A program made the position numbers and the translations under genes. 64,000 nucleotides of DNA from Nannochloropsis oceanica (lineage: Eukaryota; Sar; Eustigmatophyceae; Eustigmatales; Monodopsidaceae), in the NCBI GenBank assembly GCA_004519485.1, contig CP038111.1:626001-690000 (forward strand), in the 5' to 3' direction. This document shows, piece after piece, positions 44,523 through 64,000 of this stretch. The notes below the pieces were generated by a model. The model had not been told where the DNA came from, did no database searches, and saw nothing but the letters and a program-made list of their open reading frames with translations. Each line of letters starts with the position of its first letter. Positions within the stretch are counted from its first letter, which is position 1.

Positions 44523-45990
44523 ATGAAACACATATTCGTCCTACCCCTCCGCCTCTCAAATCTTGTCACTCTCCTCCTCCTTGTGCATGTCCTTCTCCAT
44601 CCTTGCCACACCCGCGAGACCTCTTCAGGGGAAGCTCGTCAGCTATTGCGGCCGACCGATGAGAGGAATCGAACATCGCTCGAAGTGGTGGAGGAGACTT
44701 TGGCATTTATCGAAACATTACAAGGGCCTGTGGCCGTTGTGTCAATCGTAGGGCCTTATCACACCGGCAAGAGCTTTTTGTTGAATCAGGTGGTGCGGTC
44801 CATCGCAATTGCGGCTGGAAGGAGCGTTGGTGACGATACCGTAGTAGCAATAGGAGACGAAAAGGAGAAGTTATGGCAAGATGAAAGTCTGGCTCCTTCA
44901 GACGCGGGACAGGAAGTGTTTCAAGTGGGTCGGAATGTCGACCCAGAGACAAGCGGTGTGTGGATATACCACAAGTCTTTGCTGCTACCCCCTTCCCCCA
45001 TCCTCCCCTCCTCCTCCCCCCCCGCCACGGACGGCGGACATGCACCCCAGCATCAGTGCCTGCACGAGCAGGAGCAGCAGGTGCCCCGGCGTGTAGACGT
45101 CCTCTTCCTCGATACTGAGGGGTTTAGTGTCTCCAATGTAACAGAAAGCTATGACGCCAAGGTCTTTGCCGCCAGCACTCTCCTCTCCTCCCTGCTCCTG
45201 TACAACTCGATGCATGTCCTGCATGCCAATGAATTGGAGTACCTAGACTTGTTAGTCCATAACACCCAGCTCTTCTCAATCAAGACGGCGCTGAAGCAAC
45301 AGGAGGAGGAGAGGAAGACAGGAGGGAAGGAGGGAGGAAGGGGAACATCGCCGGAACGTGCCCCGTTTTCTTTGTCTCGAGGGGGAATCGAGGATGGCAC
45401 GGCGGCGATGTCGCTAAGTGATCTTTTGAGCCTTCCACCGATGCTCATGACGGTGAGGATGGGAGGGAAGGGGGAGGGCGGGAACGGGAAGGGTACCGGT
45501 CTCGCAGGCCTCGCTTTGTTTACACTCACTTTTCGAGTCATCCCTCCTTCCATTCCTTCCCCCTGCCCCTTCTATCCCATCAAACCTAAACCAAGCGCCC
45601 TACCCCTCGTTTCCCTCCTTTCGTTGTGTCCCTCCCCTCCTGCTGTAGGTCCAAGCTTTCACCATGAACCTCGCCGAGGGCGACGCCGACTGCACCTCCT
45701 GGCTAAGCCGTCTGCTCTCCGCCCCTGTTCGTAGCAGCATGGGACGGGACATCTTTCCCCCTTCCTCGTTCCCTTCTTCCTCCTCATCCACCACTCTCCA
45801 GCACATGGGCATAGGCACCCTCTTTCCCTCCGTCTCCTGCCAGACGCTATTCCTCCCCGCCACCTCCCGCGGGCACCTGGCCAACTTGTCTTCCCTCCCG
45901 CCCTCTGCCATGACCAAGGATTTCCTCCGTGACCTCGCCTCCCTCGATACAGCCATCCTCACCCACCTCCAGCCCACGCTCTGGCCCACC

Positions 45991-46035
<45 letters not shown>

Positions 46036-46211
46036 GGAAGTAGGGGTCTCTCAGGGCCGGCCTTCGCGAGTTTCGTCCGTCTGGTCGTCGACTCACTCTC
46101 TTCGGGCGAACTCAGTGACATCCCAGGGAGGTGGGAGCTGTATGAAACATACCTGAGGGCGTCTTCCATCCGCGCCGCCCTCTCCGGCTTCGACCAAGAA
46201 TTGAAACGACT

Positions 46212-46266
<55 letters not shown>

Positions 46267-47865
46267 GTGGAAGCGCAGGAGGCGAACATCTTTCCTCCCT
46301 CTCTTCATCGTCCTCGTCCTCGTCCTCTGACATCATCTGAGCTCCACCGTGCTGTTGGTGCTGCTACTCGACACGCCTACATGTTGCTGCAGAAGCTGCT
46401 GGTCGGCCTGCCCCACTCTCTGTTCCTCGCTTCGGTGGACGCCGAAAAAGGTATAGCAGAAGCAGCAGCAACAGCAGCAGCAGAGCAGGAAGAAAGCGTT
46501 CGGGTGTTTTTAAAGGAAGTAGGGGAGGAAGTGGGAGAAGAAGAGAGGGAGGCAGGGGTGCGATTGATGCGAGGAAACGCAGGAGGTTGGCCGATGACCC
46601 AGAAGACCTTAGAGGGCTGGCTGGCTACGAGGGGAAAAGAAGCGTTGGCAAGCTTCGAAAGAATAACAGGGGTCTTCAAGGAGAGTGCAGGAGGAAGCGA
46701 GCGAAGAGGGTTGTATGCTCGGGCGGAGAGGGAGGTGGGGGAGAAGCTCAAAGCGAGGGACAATGAGCTGCGGCTTGCCAACGGACTTGCGCTGGAGTCG
46801 TTTCTAGAAAGGGCGCGAAGGGAGGCTCTGGTTCGATATGAGGAGGAGATGGAGGAGGGAGGGAGGGAGGATGAGGTCAAGGAGGAGGGTGAGGTGGAGG
46901 AAGAAAGTGGTGTGTCGCTCCCTCCTGGTGTGTTTTTGCCGGGGAGGGTGCAGTTGCTGCATGCGCACGCGGAAACTCGGATGTTGGCGCGCTTTGCAGA
47001 GACCACAAAAAAAATCCGTGGAGAGAAGCAGCTGCCGTTGCACATGACTGCACTGAGGGTTGAAGCTGAGTCGGTACGCGCAGGGCTCGATAAGAGGAAC
47101 AGTGAGAGATTGAGGGCGTTTTGTGCGGGAGTAAAGGAGGAATTAGTCCGAGGGGTGGAGAGAGGGATGGGACGGCTGGGAGAGATATTCGATGAGGAGG
47201 CATTGGAAGAGGGGCTGAGGGAGGCAAGCTTAGTGACGATTAAGGGAGGAAGGGGGGGAGGGGCGATTAAGTTGGGTGTGGACGAGGCCTTCACGCAGAG
47301 AGTGGGACGCGCAGTGAGGGCCACAGAGGAGGGGAAGGCAGTGGCAAGAGCTTTGGTAGAAGACGTCAGAGCTTTACAGGCACAGGTGCGAAACGGGTTG
47401 GCAGTAACATTGCAGAGTGTATTGGAGGAGCCGTTGACAGAGGTGTGTCAGAAGATCATCGAGGCCAAATGCGCTGGAAAGGTGTACAAGTCCGTGGGGA
47501 GGTTTCGAAAGGACGTGCACAGAGAGTGCGGGTATTTTGTGAGGAAGCATGAGGTGGGTCGGAAGTTGTCCAAGAGGATGGTGGCATCGGTGATCGACCA
47601 ATTCATAGACACGCAGTTGCAGCCGTGTCGAGATGCGATTGGGCGGGAGGAACGTCGGCAGCGGTTTTGGAGGAAGGTGACGTGGGGTGTGGGGGGAATG
47701 TTGGCATTGCTTGCGTATGCCCGCTTCTCTGACAAGGGGTATGGAGGGGGAGGGTTTTTGCAGCGTCCACAGGAGAGGAGGGTAATGGGAGGGAGGAGGG
47801 TGCCTTTGGAGCTGCCGCCGGGGGGGAGACCGCCGCCCTTGAACCCATTTGCCGCGGGGCCATGA
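44523..47865 (+). CDS. Guanylate-binding-protein-like large GTPase
   Basis: Two exons, 44523-45452 and 45649-47865 (1048 residues). The GTPase part shows the P-loop GPYHTGKSFLLNQ, switch FQVGRNVDPETSGVWIY and DTEGF, as in GBP/atlastin proteins. The splice join gives LMTVQAFTMNLAEGD where GBPs have T(V/L)RDF, so the G4 Arg-Asp pair appears to be Gln-Ala. A long helical region follows, with poly-Ser (about 46000-46035) and poly-Gln (46213-46263) inserts. The N-terminus (MKHIFVLPLRLSNLVTLLLL) looks like a signal peptide, and a short hydrophobic stretch (GVGGMLALLAYARF) sits near the C-terminus before a Pro/Gly tail. GBP-like proteins remodel membranes by GTP-driven assembly; with this leader it may act at the ER or plastid envelope. 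Confidence 0.85.
46213..46263 (+). repeat. CAG trinucleotide run coding poly-Gln
   Basis: About 17 pure CAG codons inside the helical domain of the GBP-like gene; likely length-variable. Confidence 0.95.
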
Positions 47866-48681
47866 GAGAAAAGGGGAGGACGAAAAGAGTGGTGTAGGTG
47901 GGCATAACTGTGCTTGGTGCGCGCAAAGCCATCGTGAGCCAGGTCGGTGTGGAAGCTTTTTGAGGCTCGTATGGTGAAAAGGAACAGGCGAGCACTAGTG
48001 GAGGCCAGGTGCATTTGGCGTCATGATGCTCATGTAGCCCCACTCCTTTTCTTTTTTTCTTTTTTTCGAGTCGTGTTTGTATGTGTGCCCGTGTTCGTTG
48101 TGTGAGATACAGTAGGTTTTCATGCGCGTCGTGCGCTGTGTAGTCCGCGTTTCAGTCCATGTATGTGAATGTTCAGAAATATCTGCGTCTGTGCGTGTAA
48201 TGGTGTGGTGGCGGGTGCCTGCCTTTCTACCCACCCGCCTGTACAGAAATAGCATTGCATACGCACCGCTAGAGAGGAAAAAAAGGATGGAAGAGGCTTT
48301 CCCCAGACAATATGTAGACATTAATCATGCCTCTGCAAGGCCAGAACGACAAGGAGAAGTTCAGAGGGAGGCATTCCCAATGTTTTTTACTGTATCACCC
48401 TCTTGGTCGTGCTTTATCATTCGTTTGCTTGTTTCTTTCGACACTGTAAGTGACCGCAATGGGCTGTAATTCGTTCAACTCAACTACTTCTTTGTTTCCT
48501 GCTTCCTTCTCACACTCAATTAACAATCTGCACATGTATACACATGTACTCTGCTCAACTCACTTTCCCCCTATCGACAATTCCATTTCCCTTCGGTGTA
48601 CTCTTCATCTTCGCCTCCCCCGCATTCCTCCAAGGCCACGCATCATCTTTCCTTCTCTACTTCCCTACTTCCTCTTTTCCC
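47866..48681. other. Convergent intergenic region
   Basis: About 815 bases between the GBP-like and BEACH genes, T-rich and GTGT-rich near 48050-48150. It must contain both 3' UTRs. No gene recognised. Confidence 0.4.
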
Positions 48682-59977
<11,296 letters not shown>

Positions 59978-60326
59978 ATGTGGGGTTGTCCGTCTTGTGC
60001 TGTATGTGAGACTGTCTTGTGCTTGTATGGTGCTGGAGTCAAGTAATCTGTCGAGGATGGAAGTGCTTGGGGGTTAATAGGGCCAGCATTTCAAAATGGT
60101 AGTGAAGAGAACAAGGTGGAGGCGGGATTGGGATTGTAGAGGCTGACTTGTGGCATCTTAAAGCGTTTTATGCGCCTCGATCGATTGATGCAGGTCGTGG
60201 ACCGTCGCCGGAAGGAGGAAGAAGCAAGCGAGCAACGTCTCGCCCACGAAGGCCACGACTGCCTTTCTCACAAAGCCACACACTTTATACACACAGCCTG
60301 ACAGTGCCGCACCGCGTGCCGCGAGG
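59978..60326. promoter_or_regulatory. Bidirectional promoter region
   Basis: About 350 bases between the divergent BEACH and DUF1279 genes. No distinct element. Confidence 0.35.
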
Positions 60327-61641
60327 ATGCGCCGTCTATTGCAGCCGCGGTTTCACTCAGCGGTGGCAAGACTGATGATTCCTACTGGCACACGACCTTA
60401 TCATCACCACCACCACCACCATCCCCTGGAGCAGCACCAATTTCACCACCACCATCGGGGACACAGACAGCAACAGCAACAGCGTCTCTACTCCTTTGGC
60501 TCATCCTCGTCGCACGCATCAATTGGCTTGAGTAGCAGTAATGACGACAAACGGAAAGGGTCCCTGCCTCCCCTCCCGCATGGCCTCGATCCCTCCCGTT
60601 CCTTCCCACTCTCCTCCTCCTCCCCCTCCTCCTCCTCCTTTTCCTCCTCAATCTATTTTAGGGATTCCTCTACTTTGGCCACTATCGCTGCCATCTCTTG
60701 CTACCACGGCAGGAGAAGCACTCTTCTATCCCCTACTCAACGCCAACTACGTGCGATCTGCGGCTCCCCTCCTTCTTCCTTCTCCTCCCCTTCCTCTGCA
60801 ACCCCTCCTCCACCCCCTCCCCCCGACACACCCACCAAAAAACCCACATGGAAAGATATGTTCAAAAAATACGGGCCTGTCTTCCTCATCTATTGGAATG
60901 GGGTCTGGTTGCTGAGTGGCCTTTCCATCTATGGTGCACTTGAACTAGGGAATGTAGACCCCCTCCCTCTCGCCCGTGCCATTCACCTTGACTCCCTCAT
61001 TGATCTCGACAAGATTGGACCTGCTCATGGAAACGTGGCAGTTGCCATCGTTTTGAATGAGGTAGCGGAGCTGGTCCGGTTTCCCTTTGTCCTGGCTACG
61101 GTGCCTAAGGTAAGGAAGAGGGAGGGAAGGTCATATCACAGGCTGTCCGTGTGTGTACGTCTCTCGTGCACTCGCGGTGTTCGTCTAGGTATTCATGCTT
61201 CTTATTCGTGCATCTTATTGCTCCTTCTCTTGTTCGTGACAGGTGACTGCTTGGTGGGATGCACATAAGCCCTCGTACTTTCGCCCTGCTCCTCGGGCAG
61301 ATGGCTCCGCCCCTCCCTCCTGGGCGGACCTAGTCAAGTTGCACGGACCCGTATTTATCGTGTGGTGGGGTTCGTTGTGGGCATTGGGTGCAGGTGGGTT
61401 GTTCCTGGGCTTTGAATATCACTTTTTCGGTGCGGGCGTGGACGCCATGTCTTTGGCCAGGGAGTGGGGGGTCGATCAGGTGGTGGACCTGTCGGGGCTA
61501 CCCCCTCGTCTGGGCAACGTAGGAGTGGCGGTGGCGTTCAATGAGGTGTTGGAGGTGGTGCGATTTCCGTTCGCGTTGATGACTGTCAAGTACTGGACGC
61601 GGTGGTGGTATGGTGTCCAAGGAAAGGAAATGCCGAAATGA
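60327..61641 (+). CDS. FAM210-like protein with two DUF1279 domains
   Basis: Two exons, 60327-61109 and 61243-61641 (393 residues). The N-terminus (MRRLLQPRFHSAVARL) is an Arg-rich amphipathic mitochondrial presequence, followed by a His/Gln/Ser-rich linker. Two copies of the DUF1279 fold follow: WKDMFKKYGPVFLIYWNGVW ... HGNVAVAIVLNEVAELVRFP and WADLVKLHGPVFIVWWGSLW ... LGNVGVAVAFNEVLEVVRFP. Each has two hydrophobic segments. Animal FAM210A/B carry a single copy, sit in the mitochondrial inner membrane and affect mitochondrial translation and metabolism. The intron falls exactly between the two copies, which suits a tandem duplication. Confidence 0.9.
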
Positions 61642-62683
61642 AGAATTGACTGAAAGGATGCAAAAGAACTAGTCGAGAACAACGCTAGAAAATGAAGCTT
61701 ATGCATCATCAGTGTAGTGCCTACGAACAACCCAAGCCAGCCATGTACCTTTAATCTAACCTTGTAAACGCTCCAGCTTGTAGGCACACTTATTCCGGCG
61801 TGCCGCAGCGCTTGAGACAGTCCTCTGTGACAGAGCTGCACTACATGCGGACGTGTGAGAGTGTATCAACACAGCGACAAGTGCACAGCACCATGCCCCT
61901 CGATCGTTGTCATACTATTAGGCATTTATGCGGAACTAGACAAGGTCGTGGCACATGTATGCTCCCCTTCCATTGTAACCCCCACCGTGGAGAAGCCTCC
62001 TATTGGACATCGGCTTGTGTCAGCCTTAGCCATTCTATTTTTCCGGTAGGGACCTGGATCTGGAATCGGACACAGGCAGGGATTGTGGACCAACCCAGCC
62101 TCCAACGCCGTTCTACCACATGTATGTCTCAACCAATGGAAATTAAGGGACGCTCGAGCCCGTGCATGCCCACAAGTTGATCTTTCGAACTGCCGTCGTT
62201 CTTTGCCATAATTCTCTTCGAGAGGGAAAAGGAAGACACATGTTCATTTGAGATGGAAAGAAAATAGAACCAAAAGGGGGGGACACAGGGAGGTGTTATC
62301 GATTGACTGATTACGGTTCGGCTGCTTTTCCTTATTCCTATCAAAGTTTTCGGCTTGCTATTGTGTTTCGTAACTACGAGATCAATACACGATCACACAC
62401 ACACACAAACCTCAAGACACACACACATGAGAAACACACATTCAAAAAGCCACTCGCTTTCTTTCCCTCTCTTCCCAGGAGCTCTTCCGTCCTTCCCATT
62501 TCTGTAATTGTGTGTGTCTTTCTCACCGAAGGCTGTTGATGTGAGGCTACCCCACATGCCCCCACCCCTTCCCTCCCTCTTTCTGGTCACATTCCTAACC
62601 TCTATGATAGGTTTCAAAGACAGATGGAAGTTAAAAAGCGCCTTGGTCACTTGGTCACATGATATCCCTTGTTTCTCCTCACT
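61642..62683. other. Convergent intergenic region
   Basis: About 1 kb between the DUF1279 gene and the lumenal-protein gene. AT-richer, with an (AC)-rich patch near 62395-62430. No gene, RNA or repeat element recognised. Confidence 0.4.
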
Positions 62684-63892
62684 CTAGAAGTAAGTCAAAA
62701 GCTCCGAGAAAGCATCGTCGAGCTTCTTGAGCTTCTTGTTGATTAACTTCAGCTTGGTATCCGACCGAGTGGTGCCCGGGCGCTGGCGAGCCGCCACTTC
62801 TAACTCGTTCACATCCTGCAAGATAATGCGCACGATGCGGTCCGTCCCTCGCTGGGTGTCCTCGGAGAAGACAGTGTTGACCTTGTTCAGGCTGTCACGC
62901 AGGGACGACACGTCCAACTCCTATTTTTCCAGATAGAGGTGGTGAGAGGCAGTACGTGGATTGGGACCATAAATGATAATGGTGATATATGGACATCCGT
63001 CGCATTTCATACTGTCTTGGAGAATCCTAAAGGCCCTCGTAATTCCCACTCTCTCAAAGTAGCCTGCCTCACACAAGCGGCAGAAGCAGAAGCGGATGCC
63101 GTGCTTCCCAATTAAAATATTTTGTGATAGACCGTAGACCCTCAAGACGTACCTTGCGCACGCGGTCGTACAAATCCGCCTGGGGATTCCCCGTGAAGTC
63201 GGCCTTGATGCTCGAGACGCCCGCCTGGTATTTTCGGATGGCCTTCAATTCGTCTTGGACATCGGAAGACTTGAGAATGTCTTGGTCAATCTCGGCATCG
63301 ACGGGTTTGATGACCTCGGGCAGTTTGTCCTTGTTCAAGAAGCCAGCGTTAGCGGGGAGGGAGGGGGAGAGGGTGGCAACCACGCCCAGAGCGCTGGCGA
63401 AGCCTGTGCAAGGAGAGGAGGGGAGGATTTAGAAGGTACACGGAATGTTGAGACGGCGGGCTTAGGGTAAAGAGAGGTGACAGACAAGGCACTGCAAATA
63501 AGCGGTGTCTATGTGCCCTTTCAAGGCCACACACGGCAGGAATGAAACGACCAAGGAAGGGCAAGGTCGTAGTTACCGATGATGGACGATGAAAAGCATG
63601 TTGACTTACCCAGAGTGCTCTTGACGAAGTCCCGGCGTTCTTGGCCCTGGCCAGCACGCATAGATACATCTATTATTTACGTAGATAGATGGGTGAGGCA
63701 GGTGGATGGTATAGGAGAGCCGCACAATCACGCACACAGTGACCGTGTGGGCGGGCTTGGACATGGTCGCTCTCCGCTGATAGATGATCTTCTAATTCGC
63801 TGCTTACCTCGGCCAGCAGGGACGGTGGGGGGCAGGAAAGCGACGGCAGGGGCCGCGCAGGCCAATGCCAAACCCAAGGAGACGACACGCAT
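62684..63892 (-). CDS. Thylakoid-lumen four-helix protein, Psb31/PsbQ-like
   Basis: Four exons, 63892-63808, 63669-63610, 63403-63153 and 62920-62684 (210 residues). The leader has a signal peptide, MRVVSLGLALACAAPAVAF-LPP, with Phe at the plastid cleavage point. Exon 2 adds GQERRDFVKS and exon 3 FASALGVVATLSPSLPANAG, together a twin-arginine lumen signal ending in ANA-G. The mature part is all-helical and charged (VQDELKAIRKYQAGV, LNKVNTVFSEDTQRGTDRIV, KLKLINKKLKKLDDAFSELL), as in extrinsic photosystem II proteins such as diatom Psb31 and PsbQ. It may stabilise the oxygen-evolving complex. The family call rests on shape and recalled diatom sequences. Confidence 0.75.
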
Positions 63893-64000
63893 ATTTGGTG
63901 GAGAAGGGTCTATGGAGTGGGATGGCCATGGGGAGAGAGAACGGTGAGAAGACAGCAAGGGCAACAAGCCAACGTGGAGGCTGCTTCGCTGGAGATAAGC

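Overview
This is nuclear DNA of a photosynthetic stramenopile, most likely a eustigmatophyte of the Nannochloropsis/Microchloropsis kind. That is inferred from four features: GC-rich, tightly packed genes; few short GT-AG introns in most genes; plastid proteins that begin with a signal peptide followed by a Phe-led transit peptide (NGF-SSSFVP, QAF-FTP, VAF-LPP), the secondary-plastid 'ASAFAP' type; and lumenal proteins with a twin-arginine motif. GGGA/CCCT tetranucleotide tracts run through introns, intergenic DNA and even exons. I see no transposon, viral element, rRNA, tRNA or CRISPR. A 100-base N gap lies at 37165-37264.

Layout. 1-7.6 kb: 3' end of a GT4 glycosyltransferase (+), plastid fructosamine-3-kinase-like protein (-), PUS10 pseudouridine synthase (+), three-repeat MYB (-). 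7.6-9.2 kb: no recognised gene. 9.2-17.6 kb: lumenal PrxQ-like peroxiredoxin (-), TFIIS-like factor (+), DUF3228 protein (+), plastid polynucleotide phosphorylase (-). 18-30.7 kb: FANCI-like DNA-repair scaffold in one 7.4 kb exon (+), nucleoside deaminase (-), DUF1990 protein (+), BABAM1/MERIT40 (-). 30.9-41.4 kb: triple calponin-homology-like protein (+), then the gamma-COP gene (-), with at least 25 exons, one hidden in the N gap. 42-48 kb: a GNAT-PhzF fusion (-) and a GBP-like large GTPase with a signal peptide (+). 48.7-60 kb: an 11-exon BEACH-WD40 giant (-). 60.3-63.9 kb: tandem-DUF1279 FAM210-like protein (+) and a lumenal Psb31/PsbQ-like protein (-).

The genes do not form one pathway. 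Themes are plastid function (FN3K-like, PrxQ, PNPase, Psb31-like), membrane traffic (gamma-COP, BEACH, GBP-like) and genome maintenance (FANCI and BABAM1 about 3.5 kb apart). Splice junctions were deduced by eye from GT/AG sites, reading phase and recalled family sequences; every multi-exon model given sums to whole codons, except gamma-COP, which has an apparent one-base insertion and the gap.

Most notable: complementary GGGA (after donors) and CCCT (before acceptors) tracts in many introns, the GNAT-PhzF fusion, a FANCI that seems to lack the ubiquitin-acceptor lysine, a GBP-like GTPase with a secretory leader and altered G4 motif, and a TFIIS-like protein with an EE in place of the DE hairpin.
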